49,015 bases of DNA from Meiothermus sp. (GTDB lineage Bacteria > Deinococcota > Deinococci > Deinococcales > Thermaceae): assembly GCF_025060375.1 (NCBI RefSeq), contig NZ_JANXCG010000080.1, positions 1-49,015 of the forward strand. The letters run 5' to 3'. Positions 8,238 to 15,756 of the stretch are shown here, piece by piece. Each line of letters opens with the position of its first letter. Position 1 is the first letter of the stretch. The notes under the pieces are model-generated. The model saw nothing but the letters and a program-made list of their open reading frames with translations, made no database searches and was not told the DNA's origin. The position numbers and the translations under genes are program-made.

Positions 8238-9098
8238 TTATTCCACCGTCCAGCCCCTTTCCCGAAAGCCCTCCAGCAGGGGCTTGAAGGTAGGCCAGGC
8301 TGGGCTTTCGCTGGGGTAGGGGGGCCGGGGGTAGCCCCCGGGTAGGCCCAGGTAACGCAGGGCTTGTTTGAGCAGCACGAAGCCCCCTTGGGCCAGTGCT
8401 CGACCAAAGGGCTCGAGCTCGGCCTGCAGGGCCTGCGCCTCGACCACCTTACCGCTCTGCCACAGCTCGAGCAGCTGCTTGTAGGGCTTGGGGGCTAGGT
8501 TGGCAGCGGCCAGGATGCCCCCTTTAGCCCCCAGCGCCAGCGCGCCTAAGAAGCTGGGGGCGTGGCCTGTGTAGACCTCCAGGGTCAGCTTTTGCGAGGC
8601 GTAGAAGGCCAGCCGGGAGAGTTCGCCGCTGGAGTCCTTGATGCCGGTAATCCTGGGGTGCCGGGCCAGCTCGGCCACCACGGGCAGGGGAAGCTGGACT
8701 TTGGTGTTGGCTGGCACGTGGTAGAGCCAGACCTCGCTCTGACCTGCCTCAGCGAGGCCACAAAAGTAGCGCAGTAGCCCCTCGGGCCCCAGGCTGGCCT
8801 CGTAGTAGCGGGGGGGTGTGACCAGCGCCCGGGCGCCCAGGCCCTCGGCCTCCTCTAAGGCGGCCATCCCCTGGGCCAGGGTTTCCTCCATAATCCCCAC
8901 CAACGTGGGCTTTTTTGGGCTTTGGACGGCCAGCCCTCGAATGCGCTCCTCGCGGCTTAGATGCACCCCTTCGCCGTTCGAGCCGTAGAAGAGCAGGCCG
9001 TCCACGTGGGGCTCGATGGCCTGGGCTAGTTCGCGGAAGGCCTGGGGGTCGAACCGCCCCCGGGCGTCGAAAGGGGTGGGCAGGGGAGGAATGATCAT
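8238..9098 (-). CDS. DapA-superfamily class I aldolase/lyase
   Basis: TIM-barrel lyase of the dihydrodipicolinate synthase superfamily, 286 residues. The Schiff-base lysine is K154 (GIKDSSG) and the partner tyrosine is Y126 (YHVPANT). The pyruvate-binding loop reads GSNGEG (39-44) rather than the GTTGE of true DapA, which points to another family member such as a 4-hydroxy-2-oxoglutarate or 2-keto-3-deoxy-sugar aldolase. A diaminopimelate role is also unlikely because this organism makes lysine through LysW. On the minus strand TAGAAT plus a 6-nt gap precedes the ATG, so the operon continuing to dsbB probably starts here as a leaderless mRNA. Confidence 0.8.
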   Translation of the reverse strand: MIIPPLPTPFDARGRFDPQAFRELAQAIEPHVDGLLFYGSNGEGVHLSREERIRGLAVQSPKKPTLVGIMEETLAQGMAALEEAEGLGARALVTPPRYYEASLGPEGLLRYFCGLAEAGQSEVWLYHVPANTKVQLPLPVVAELARHPRITGIKDSSGELSRLAFYASQKLTLEVYTGHAPSFLGALALGAKGGILAAANLAPKPYKQLLELWQSGKVVEAQALQAELEPFGRALAQGGFVLLKQALRYLGLPGGYPRPPYPSESPAWPTFKPLLEGFRERGWTVE

Positions 9099-9110
9099 GG
9101 ATGGATTCTA
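9099..9110 (-). promoter_or_regulatory. Leaderless-type promoter of the aldolase operon
   Basis: TAGAAT on the minus strand (9105-9110) with 6 nt to the ATG at 9098. No Shine-Dalgarno sequence is present. Confidence 0.55.
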
Positions 9111-9121
9111 AGCCGCCGTGC

Positions 9122-11101
9122 TCAGCGCCGGTAGACCAGGGTCAGCCAAAGGACCAGGTGGGCACCCAGGGCCAGCAGGGTAAGGGTCAGGCCAAGGCGC
9201 GGCTCCTGGCGCCAAAGCCACACCCCTGCGCCCAGGGTCAACAGCACCAGCACGCCCCAGCCCTGGCTGTAGGTGGGGCTTCCCGGAAAGAGGAGCTGAA
9301 TGGTGTGGCGCCAGGCGACCCCATCCTGGGCGTTTTTGGGCCGCGGTAGGAAGAAGCACAAGAGGTGGTATAAGGCCAGGAGCATGGCCAGCCCGGCCGC
9401 CCCCCAGGCCCAAAGAGGGGTGGGCCACAGGGGAAGGTCGCGCCAAACCTCGAGGAAGTTGGTGGTGAGGTTGCGCAGATGGCTCAGGCCGAGAGCAGCG
9501 GCAATGACCCGCGGGGTGGGCACAGCTTCGCGGGCCACCCCGGCCTCGCGGTAGACCTCGCTCCAGAGGTCCCCTCCAAGGCCCAGCGCCTCTCGCACGG
9601 AAGGGGCGCGGGGGGCTTGCCGGTAGGCCTGGGCCAAGGCTTCTGGGGTCCCACGCCCCAGCAGGACGTAGCTCCAAGCCGGGGCGGTTTCGTAGAGGCG
9701 ACGGGCCTCGGTGGGGTTTTCCTGGGCCAGGGCATAGGCCAGCAACCCCCGTGCAGAGTCGGTGTTGGCCAGGTTGCGTAGGGTTTCCTGAGCGGCGTTC
9801 GAGCGCAGCGTGCCCCGGGTGAGGCTCTCTTGGGCGATAAGGGCCTCGAAGCGGCCTAAAAAACCCCAGGCCAGGAAGGCCAGGATGGTGAGCCCAAACA
9901 GCAAAAGCAGCAGGGCCCGCTCTCCTATGGTGGTGTAGGCCAGCACGCTGTGGCGCAGGCGCAGCAGGGGGTGCCGCAACCAGCCCAGAAGCCACCCTCC
10001 ACTGGGGCGAACCCCTCGGAGCTGGGCAGGAAGGTAAAGCAGGCTCAGGTAGAGGACCATCAGGAGGTAAAGCCCCCCTAAAACCCCGGTGAGCTGGGCC
10101 AGGTGGGCCGAGGTCAAAGGGGGCTGCCAGCTAGCCACCTCCCGTAGGGCATCGCGATAGCGCTCGGCCAGGTCGGGGCGTCCTTGTGCCTCGAGCCAGT
10201 CGGCCTGCTCCAGGAGCACGGCCTGGGCTCCGGGGAGCTGCGGAAGGTACTTCAAAAAAAACTCTGACCAGGTCAGGCTTTTCTCCAGCCCCTCCCGTCG
10301 CGTGGCCCGAACCTGCGCCAGCCAGGGTTCCAGCCAGCGCAGCACGCCTCTTCCCCAGGCCAGTTCGGGCCGGTGGCCCCTTTGCAATAGGTCGCGCCCT
10401 ATGGCCTCGAGGTCAGCGGCGCTCAGGCTGCTGGCCTCCCGGGTGAAGTAGTACCAGTACGGCCGCTGGGCTGAGGTGGGCTCGCGGTCCTTGAAGTAGT
10501 CGCGGAGAACCGAGAGGCTTTCCCAACGGCCCTCGTAGGGTTTTCCAGCCAGGGCTGCCAGGCTCAACCGCCGCCCGTCCTCCAAGAGCACGGCAGGTTC
10601 GGGTTCGGTTTCCAGGGCCCGCACCTCGGCTGGGGGAAAGTGTTCGGCCACCACCCGGGGGGTCTGCAGGTCTATCTCCAACACCAGCGGTCCTTGGGCG
10701 ATGAAAGCCCGGGAACCCAAAACCTTGGGGCCAATCCAGGGGCCTGTAAGGGGTAGTTTCCAACTTCCCACCACCAGCCCATCCGCCCCTAGCTGGGGTG
10801 TGGGCAACGAGGCCTGGGCAACCACACGGGTCTGGGCTTCCACCCTCCGCCCCTGGAGCTCTACGCTGATTCTGAAAACCCCAGCCCTGGGCGGGGTCCA
10901 GGCTAGGGTGAACTGTTCACCCGCCGCTTCCAGCACCGCCTGGTTGCGGCCGGTGTCCGACTCTATGGTGAGGGTGTGGCGGCCCGGGGGGAAACCGGCA
11001 CCCTGAATCTCCAGGGGCTCCCCTACCCGGCCCTCTGGGGCCACCGTGAGGCTTTGGGCCAGCGCCAGCCCCCCCAAGAGAACTCCAGCTGTCCAACGCA
11101 T
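9122..11101 (-). CDS. Large membrane protein of unknown function, 659 aa
   Basis: I do not recognise the family. The N-terminus has a signal peptide (MRWTAGVLLGGLALAQ), followed by an Ig-like extracytoplasmic beta domain (about 18-95; WTPPRAGVFRISVELQGRRVEA) and a mixed region with helical, TPR-like character. Hydrophobic helices occur near residues 330-355 and 395-415, a second soluble section carries short helical repeats (about 420-550), and three further helices lie at the C-terminus. The protein could present both a periplasmic sensor part and a cytoplasmic part. TAAAAT on the minus strand with 6 nt to the ATG gives a leaderless promoter. It is divergent from the lysine operon and 23 nt from the aldolase gene. 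Confidence 0.7.
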   Translation of the reverse strand: MRWTAGVLLGGLALAQSLTVAPEGRVGEPLEIQGAGFPPGRHTLTIESDTGRNQAVLEAAGEQFTLAWTPPRAGVFRISVELQGRRVEAQTRVVAQASLPTPQLGADGLVVGSWKLPLTGPWIGPKVLGSRAFIAQGPLVLEIDLQTPRVVAEHFPPAEVRALETEPEPAVLLEDGRRLSLAALAGKPYEGRWESLSVLRDYFKDREPTSAQRPYWYYFTREASSLSAADLEAIGRDLLQRGHRPELAWGRGVLRWLEPWLAQVRATRREGLEKSLTWSEFFLKYLPQLPGAQAVLLEQADWLEAQGRPDLAERYRDALREVASWQPPLTSAHLAQLTGVLGGLYLLMVLYLSLLYLPAQLRGVRPSGGWLLGWLRHPLLRLRHSVLAYTTIGERALLLLLFGLTILAFLAWGFLGRFEALIAQESLTRGTLRSNAAQETLRNLANTDSARGLLAYALAQENPTEARRLYETAPAWSYVLLGRGTPEALAQAYRQAPRAPSVREALGLGGDLWSEVYREAGVAREAVPTPRVIAAALGLSHLRNLTTNFLEVWRDLPLWPTPLWAWGAAGLAMLLALYHLLCFFLPRPKNAQDGVAWRHTIQLLFPGSPTYSQGWGVLVLLTLGAGVWLWRQEPRLGLTLTLLALGAHLVLWLTLVYRR

Positions 11102-11132
11102 GGGGCCATTTTATTCCAGGGGTCTGGGTAGG

Positions 11133-11168
11133 TTGACAGCCTCGGTATACCGATTTTACACTTGCGGT
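11133..11168 (+). promoter_or_regulatory. Promoter of the lysine operon (leaderless start of the leader peptide)
   Basis: TTGACA (11133-11138) and TACACT (11157-11162) are 18 nt apart. Six bases separate the -10 from the ATG of the leader peptide at 11169, so the leader peptide would be translated from a leaderless transcript. A perfect palindrome, GGTATACC (11144-11151), lies between the two boxes and could be an operator. Confidence 0.75.
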
Positions 11169-11207
11169 ATGCCCCTACGGGCTAAAAAACCCGGTGCCGT
11201 GGGCTAG
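11169..11207 (+). CDS. Lysine operon leader peptide (12 aa, tandem Lys codons)
   Basis: A 12-codon reading frame, MPLRAKKPGAVG, with two adjacent AAA lysine codons at 11184-11189 and a TAG stop at 11205-11207. It lies between the promoter and an attenuator hairpin upstream of hcs. Ribosome stalling at the Lys codons when charged tRNA-Lys is scarce would favour the antiterminator at 11201-11237. A leader-peptide attenuator of lysine genes has been described in Thermus thermophilus; this frame has the features expected of its counterpart. The frame is too short for ordinary gene finders. Confidence 0.8.
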   Translation: MPLRAKKPGAVG

Positions 11208-11266
11208 CGCATGCTGGTTCGCCCGCTTGCGCAGCCCGGCCCGCAGAGAAAGCGGGCGATTTTTTT
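11201..11266 (+). promoter_or_regulatory. Transcription attenuator of the lysine operon
   Basis: Terminator: GCCCGCTT (11221-11228) pairs with AAGCGGGC (11250-11257), followed by GA and seven T (11260-11266). Competing antiterminator: GGGCTAGCGC (11201-11210) pairs with GCGCAGCCC (11229-11237) with one bulged A, placing the terminator's 5' arm in its loop. The antiterminator's 5' arm contains the leader peptide stop codon, so a ribosome that finishes the leader would cover it and allow termination. A ribosome stalled at the Lys codons leaves it free. This is the expected geometry for lysine-responsive attenuation. Confidence 0.8.
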
Positions 11267-11271
11267 CGCAT

Positions 11272-12501
11272 ATGCAGACAGACCCGCGCATTGTAATCGT
11301 AGACACCACTTTCCGCGACGGCCAGCAGTCGCCGCTCCTGTTTGACACGGAGAAGTACCGCTTCACCCTAGAGGAGAAAAAACAGCTGCTGGCGGGTCTC
11401 ATCGAGCTGGGGGTGACCCATTTTGAGTTCTTCTCTCCGGTGGTGGGTGAGGCCGAGGCCGAGGATGTGCGGGAGCTAATCGCCTACGCCAAGAGCCTAA
11501 CACCCAAGCCGCTCCGCTTTTTAGGGCATTGCCGGACCAACCCGCTCGATATAGAGAAGGCCCTCGAGGTGGGTTGCAACGGCCTGAACCTGTACCTGGG
11601 GGTTTCGCCTTTGGCCCAGCGGCACAACGCGCAGAAGTCCTTGGACGAGGCGGTGGGGTTGGCTAAGGAAGTCCTTCGGCAGGTGCGGGCGGCCCATCCC
11701 AAAATGTACCTGCGTTTCAGCGCTGAGGACGCCTTCCGCACGCCTTTGGGAGACCTCTTCCGGCTTTACGACGCGGTTTATCCCTACGTGGACACGCTAG
11801 GCTTGCCCGACACGGTGGGTATCGCCGAGCCAGAGGACGTGACCCAGGTGGTTTCTGCGTTGCGTGCGCGCTACCCCAGGGCTGCGCTTGAGTGCCACTT
11901 TCACAACGACCGTGGCCTGGCCCTTGCCAACGTGCTGGCCGCGGTGCGGGCGGGGGTGCGGTATGTGGACGCCTCCATCTGGGGCCTGGCCGAGCGCTCG
12001 GGAATTCCCTCCATCACGGGGGTGCTGTTCAACCTCTCCAAGCGCTACCCGGAGCTCAAGGAGCAGTACAACCTGAGCCAGTGCTACCCCCTGAACGTGC
12101 TCATGGCCTCCATCCTGGGCACCTTGGTGCCCTACACCGAACCGGTTTCGCTCACCAACCGCACGCATACCGCTGGGGTTCACCAGAAGGCGGTTTTGAA
12201 CGAGAAAAAGGTCTACGAGGCGCACAACCTGCACGACTTTGGGGTGGATAAGAACCAGCTTCTTCTGGGTCCTCTGTCGGGCTGGCACCTGATCTACTAC
12301 TATTTGAAGGAGGTGGAGGCCTTCGAGATTACCAGGGAGCAGGCTAAGCGCATCACCCAGGAGTTCAAAAGCCGCACGGGTGAGATTGGCCGACGGAAGA
12401 AGCCCGAGGAGCTCTTGCTGGAAATCGCCCTGGCCCACGGTCTCTCCCGGCACCCCATCCCAGAGGAGGTGCCCACGGCGCGGCTGGAGAACCTGGATTG
12501 A
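11272..12501 (+). CDS. hcs: Homocitrate synthase (lysine AAA pathway)
   Basis: HMG-lyase-like TIM barrel that condenses 2-oxoglutarate with acetyl-CoA to homocitrate, the first step of lysine synthesis via alpha-aminoadipate. Metal and active-site residues: D11, R15 and D16 in VDTTFRDGQQ, and H209/H211 in CHFHNDRG. A later conserved segment is HTAGVHQKAVLN. The 409-residue protein is longer than the T. thermophilus enzyme as I recall it (about 376) and reads rather differently from it. The homocitrate assignment therefore rests on its position as first gene of the attenuated lysine operon, and 2-isopropylmalate synthase is the alternative. The ATG at 11272 lies just after the attenuator; the in-frame extension back to 11194 runs through the terminator and is not used. 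Confidence 0.82.
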   Translation: MQTDPRIVIVDTTFRDGQQSPLLFDTEKYRFTLEEKKQLLAGLIELGVTHFEFFSPVVGEAEAEDVRELIAYAKSLTPKPLRFLGHCRTNPLDIEKALEVGCNGLNLYLGVSPLAQRHNAQKSLDEAVGLAKEVLRQVRAAHPKMYLRFSAEDAFRTPLGDLFRLYDAVYPYVDTLGLPDTVGIAEPEDVTQVVSALRARYPRAALECHFHNDRGLALANVLAAVRAGVRYVDASIWGLAERSGIPSITGVLFNLSKRYPELKEQYNLSQCYPLNVLMASILGTLVPYTEPVSLTNRTHTAGVHQKAVLNEKKVYEAHNLHDFGVDKNQLLLGPLSGWHLIYYYLKEVEAFEITREQAKRITQEFKSRTGEIGRRKKPEELLLEIALAHGLSRHPIPEEVPTARLENLD

Positions 12502-12538
12502 GGACTAAGGGCGGGCCTTTGCCGGAAGAGGTAAGGAG

Positions 12539-13789
12539 ATGGGCCTGACGTTAGCTGAAAAAATCCTTTCCCAAAGGGCTGGCCGGGAGGTGCGGGCAGG
12601 CGAGCTGGTGGTGGTGGAGGTGGATCAGGTGATGGTGGTGGACTCCATCGCCGGGAGCTTTTTCAAGCGGCTCGAGCAGCTCGGGGCTACCCCGCGCTTC
12701 CCTGAGAAGGTGGCCATCGTAATTGACCACGTGGCCCCGGCGGCCAATGTGGAGGTAGCCAAAGCCCAGAAGGAGATTCGCGAGTGGGGCAACCGCCACG
12801 GCTGCCGGGTCTTCGACGTAGGGCGGGGCATCTGCCATCAGGTCTTGGTGGAGGAGGGCCTGGCGCGGCCGGGGGGCATTGTGCTGGGCTCGGACTCGCA
12901 CTCCACCACCTACGGCGGCATCGCTTGCTTTGGTACTGGGATGGGAGCCACCGACATCGCCCTGGCCGCGGCCTCGGGGCGCACCTGGCTCAGGGTGCCC
13001 GAGACGGTCAAGGTGACCTTCAAAGGGCGGCTGGCTCCCGGCACGACGGCCAAGGATGCGGCCCTGGAGATGGTGCGTGTCCTCACCGCCGACGGGGCCA
13101 CCTACATGAGCGTTGAAATCCACTTGGTGGACGGGGCCGAATCCCTCACCCGCAGCCAGCGCTTGACCTTGGCCAACCTCACGGTGGAGGCCGGGGCCAA
13201 GTGTGGGCTGGTGGTGCCCAGCGGCGAGATTCTGGAGCTCTACGAGATACCCGACTGGCTCTACCCCGACCCGGATGCCACCTACGCTAAGGAGGTCGAA
13301 ATTGACCTTGCAGCCCTCACCCCCCGGATCTCGGTGCCCTTCTACGTGGACAACGTGGAGGAGGTGGCCAGGGTTAAGGGCAAGCGGGTGGACCAGGTGT
13401 TTGTGGGCACCTGTACCAACGGGCGCCTGGACGACCTGCACGAGGTCGCGGCCATCCTCAAAGGCCGTAAGGTGGCGCCGGGGGTGCGGATGCTGGTCAT
13501 TCCGGCCTCCTCGCAGGTGCTCGAGGCTGCCGCTGCCGACGGCACCCTGCTCACCCTGCTGCAGGCTGGGGCCACCATCGGCACCCCTGGCTGTGGGCCC
13601 TGCATGGGGCGGCACCAAGGGGTGCTGGCCCCGGGCGAGGTTTGCGTGAGCACCTCCAACCGCAACTTCAGGGGGCGCATGGGGGCGGCGGATGCCGAGA
13701 TTTACCTGGCTTCGCCCAGGGTGGCTGCAGCCAGTGCGGTGGCGGGGTACATCACCACCCCGGAGGAGCTGGAGGTGGGCCGTGCCTAG
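12539..13789 (+). CDS. lysT: Homoaconitase large subunit
   Basis: Large subunit of the [4Fe-4S] hydro-lyase that isomerises homocitrate to homoisocitrate via homoaconitate. The cluster cysteines are C292 (GTCTNGR) and C352/C355 (GCGPCMG); SDSHSTTYGG at 118-127 is the aconitase-family substrate motif. The 416-residue length fits LysT/LeuC-type subunits. The gene begins 37 nt after hcs and its stop overlaps the lysU start by 8 nt, so the two subunits are translationally coupled. LeuC is the close paralogue; the lysine context decides. Confidence 0.93.
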   Translation: MGLTLAEKILSQRAGREVRAGELVVVEVDQVMVVDSIAGSFFKRLEQLGATPRFPEKVAIVIDHVAPAANVEVAKAQKEIREWGNRHGCRVFDVGRGICHQVLVEEGLARPGGIVLGSDSHSTTYGGIACFGTGMGATDIALAAASGRTWLRVPETVKVTFKGRLAPGTTAKDAALEMVRVLTADGATYMSVEIHLVDGAESLTRSQRLTLANLTVEAGAKCGLVVPSGEILELYEIPDWLYPDPDATYAKEVEIDLAALTPRISVPFYVDNVEEVARVKGKRVDQVFVGTCTNGRLDDLHEVAAILKGRKVAPGVRMLVIPASSQVLEAAAADGTLLTLLQAGATIGTPGCGPCMGRHQGVLAPGEVCVSTSNRNFRGRMGAADAEIYLASPRVAAASAVAGYITTPEELEVGRA

Positions 13790-14285
13790 GGTCTGGAAGT
13801 TTGGCGACGCCATCAACACCGACGACATCCTGCCCGGCAAGTATGCCCCCTTCATGGTGGGGGAGGACAGGTTCCACACCTACGCTTTTGCCCACCTACG
13901 GCCCGAGTTTGCCTCAGGGTTTCGCCCGGGCGACATCCTGGTCTGTGGCCGGAACACCGGGCTGGGCTCTTCCCGCGAGTACGCTCCAGAGGCCCTGCGC
14001 AAGCTGGGCCTGAGGGCCATCATTGCCAAGAGTTACGCCCGCATCTTCTACCGCAACTTGGTGAACCTGGGTATTGTGCCCTTTGAGGCGCCGGAGGTGG
14101 TAGACGCGCTGGAGGACGGCGACGAGGTGGAGCTGGATTTGGAGAGGGGCGTTTTGCGGCACGGGCCGGATACCTTCCAGCTTACCCCCCCGCCGGATTT
14201 TCTGCTGGAGGCCTTGAAAGAGGGGAGCATACTGGACTACTACCGCAAGTACGGCCGGTTTCCCGGAGAGGGCAGGGGAGGGTAG
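13782..14285 (+). CDS. lysU: Homoaconitase small subunit
   Basis: Small (swivel-domain) subunit of homoaconitase, 167 residues. The N-terminus is MPRVWKFGDAINTDDILPGK when started at the GTG at 13782, which matches the T. thermophilus LysU start as I recall it. GRNTGLGSSREYAPEAL (57-73) is the substrate-binding motif of the family. The frame is open further upstream but there it overlaps lysT in a different frame and reads as nonsense. The overlap with lysT suggests coupled synthesis of the two subunits. Confidence 0.93.
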   Translation: MPRVWKFGDAINTDDILPGKYAPFMVGEDRFHTYAFAHLRPEFASGFRPGDILVCGRNTGLGSSREYAPEALRKLGLRAIIAKSYARIFYRNLVNLGIVPFEAPEVVDALEDGDEVELDLERGVLRHGPDTFQLTPPPDFLLEALKEGSILDYYRKYGRFPGEGRGG

Positions 14286-14306
14286 ACTGGGGGGGTTGAG
14301 GTCTGT

Positions 14307-14618
14307 ATGGAAGACCTAGAGGTAATTTGCCCGGTATGCCGCGAACCCAACTTCGTCCCTCCCGAAGACCTGGAGGAGCTTACGCCCGAGGACTACCTTG
14401 AGTGCGAGTCCTGTGGGGCTTATCTGCAAATTCTCTCCACCGACCCCTTGGAGGTGGCGGTCATTGAGGACGGCGAGGAAGGGCTTTTCGTGGACTGCCC
14501 GGAATGTGGCCTGACCTTTGAGCTGGACAGCGAAGAGGAGGAAGCGGTCTGCCCGGAGTGCGGCCACCGCTTCGAGCCGGACTGGGCGGGGTTGGAGGAG
14601 GAAGAAGAGGACTACTGA
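14307..14618 (+). CDS. Acidic tandem zinc-ribbon protein in the lysine operon
   Basis: A 103-residue, highly acidic protein with four CxxC knuckles: C8/C11, C33/C36, C64/C67 and C82/C85, which make two zinc ribbons. Each ribbon resembles LysW in spacing and acidity (ECESCGAYLQILSTDPLEV compares with the LysW second knuckle). Unlike LysW, its C-terminus ends EEEEEDY rather than in the carrier Glu, so it cannot obviously serve as the same kind of covalent amino-group carrier. It lies between lysU (21-nt gap) and lysW. A role as a LysW-related scaffold or regulator is inference; I know of no assigned function. Confidence 0.75.
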   Translation: MEDLEVICPVCREPNFVPPEDLEELTPEDYLECESCGAYLQILSTDPLEVAVIEDGEEGLFVDCPECGLTFELDSEEEEAVCPECGHRFEPDWAGLEEEEEDY

Positions 14619-14639
14619 GTGGGGTTTTTGTGGGGAGGA

Positions 14640-14660
14640 GCGCCTGGGAGGCGAAATTTT
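14640..14660 (+). terminator. Short hairpin between zinc-ribbon gene and lysW
   Basis: CGCCT (14641-14645) pairs with AGGCG (14649-14653), followed by AAATTTT. The stem is only five pairs, so this may be a partial terminator, an RNA processing site, or nothing. Confidence 0.3.
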
Positions 14661-14707
14661 CCGCTGTGGATGGGCGCCAGCCCTTAAGCGAATAGGAGGA
14701 AATGGAG

Positions 14708-14872
14708 ATGACAGCCGAGTGTGTGGAGTGTGGGAGTGAGGTAGAGCTGAACGACCCTGAGCTGGGGGAGCTGGTGGTTTGCGAGACCTGTGGGGCAGAG
14801 CTTGAGGTGGTGGGTCTGGAGCCCCTCAGGCTTCAGGCGGCCCCCGAGGAGGCAGAGGACTGGGGAGAGTAG
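14708..14872 (+). CDS. lysW: Amino-group carrier protein LysW
   Basis: Small carrier protein whose C-terminal Glu is coupled to alpha-aminoadipate, protecting the amino group while LysX, LysZ, LysY and later enzymes act on it. Exactly 54 residues, with zinc-ribbon cysteines C5/C8 and C25/C28, an acidic globular surface, and the conserved C-terminus EEAEDWGE. The ATG at 14708 is chosen because AGGAGGA (14694-14700) is 7 nt upstream; the ATG at 14702 is too close. The gene is easily missed because of its length. It lies directly before lysX, its activating ligase. Confidence 0.96.
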   Translation: MTAECVECGSEVELNDPELGELVVCETCGAELEVVGLEPLRLQAAPEEAEDWGE

Positions 14873-14907
14873 CCTAGGTCTTGCTGGCTTCTCCCCGCTT
14901 TTTGCCT

Positions 14908-15747
14908 ATGTTGGCCATCCTTTACGACCGCATCCGTCCCGACGAGGAGCTGCTCTTTAGGGCTGCCGAGGGTCTGGGCATCCCTTTTAGGAAAATTTAC
15001 GCCAAGCAGTTGCCCATGAGGCTGGGGGAGCGGCCCCCAGAGCTGGAGGGTGTGACCTGTGCGGTGGAGCGGCTGGTATCGCAGAGCAAGGGCCTGGCGG
15101 TCGCGCGCTATCTGAAAAGCCTGGGGATTCCCGTGGTAAACGCGCCAGAGGTAATTGAGGTTTGTGGCGATAAGTGGGCCACGAGCTGTGCTCTGGCGGC
15201 CCACGGGGTGCCCCAGCCCCGGACGGTCTTGGCTACCGAGGCCGAGGGGGCCCTGAAGCTTGTGGAGGAGCTGGGTTACCCGGTGGTGATGAAGCCGGTG
15301 GTGGGGAGCTGGGGCCGCCTTCTGGCCAGGGTGAACGACCGCGACGCGGCCGAGGCCCTGCTGGAGCACAAGGAGGTGCTGGGGGGCTACCAGCACCAGC
15401 TCTACTACATCCAGGAGTTCGTCCGGAAGCCGGGGCGCGACATCCGGGCCTTTGTGGTGGGGGATGCCTGCATTGCGGCCATCTACCGCAGCTCCGAGCA
15501 CTGGATTACCAATACTGCCCGCGGGGGCAAGGCCTCCAACTGCCCCGTTACCCCCGAATTGGCCGATCTGGCCGTGCGGGCAGCCAAGGCTGTGGGGGGT
15601 GGGGTGGTGGCCATTGATCTATTTGAGTCCGAGCAGGGGCTTTTGGTGAACGAGGTAAACCACACCATGGAGTTCAAAAACTCCGTGCACACCACGGGGG
15701 TGGACATCCCAAGGAAAATCCTGGAGTACGCTTGGGGTCTGAGGTAG
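14908..15747 (+). CDS. lysX: LysW-alpha-aminoadipate ligase LysX
   Basis: ATP-grasp ligase that joins the amino group of alpha-aminoadipate to the C-terminal Glu of LysW. The 279-residue protein aligns by eye along its whole length with T. thermophilus Lys[14 protein letters not shown] at the start, [41 protein letters not shown] (substrate region) and [20 protein letters not shown] at the C-terminus. The ATG at 14908 is used; the longer frame from 14881 adds residues not seen in the family. It starts 35 nt after lysW. Confidence 0.96.
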   Translation: MLAILYDRIRPDEELLFRAAEGLGIPFRKIYAKQLPMRLGERPPELEGVTCAVERLVSQSKGLAVARYLKSLGIPVVNAPEVIEVCGDKWATSCALAAHGVPQPRTVLATEAEGALKLVEELGYPVVMKPVVGSWGRLLARVNDRDAAEALLEHKEVLGGYQHQLYYIQEFVRKPGRDIRAFVVGDACIAAIYRSSEHWITNTARGGKASNCPVTPELADLAVRAAKAVGGGVVAIDLFESEQGLLVNEVNHTMEFKNSVHTTGVDIPRKILEYAWGLR

Positions 15748-15756
15748 ATTGGGGGT
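15745..15756 (+). promoter_or_regulatory. Leaderless-type promoter of the DUF488 cassette
   Basis: TAGATT (15745-15750) overlaps the lysX stop codon and is followed by GGGGGT and the ATG at 15757 (6-nt gap). The GGGGGT could alternatively act as a weak ribosome-binding site on the lysine mRNA. The cassette may therefore be expressed independently of the lysine attenuator. Confidence 0.5.

Noticed and set aside
11194-11271. N-terminal extension of hcs
   Set aside because: The extra codons run through the attenuator hairpin and T-run; ATG 11272 begins the family domain.
12551-13879. 442-aa open frame on the minus strand opposite lysT
   Set aside because: It is a His/Gly/Pro/Arg-rich shadow of a clearly real homoaconitase gene, typical of GC-rich antisense frames.
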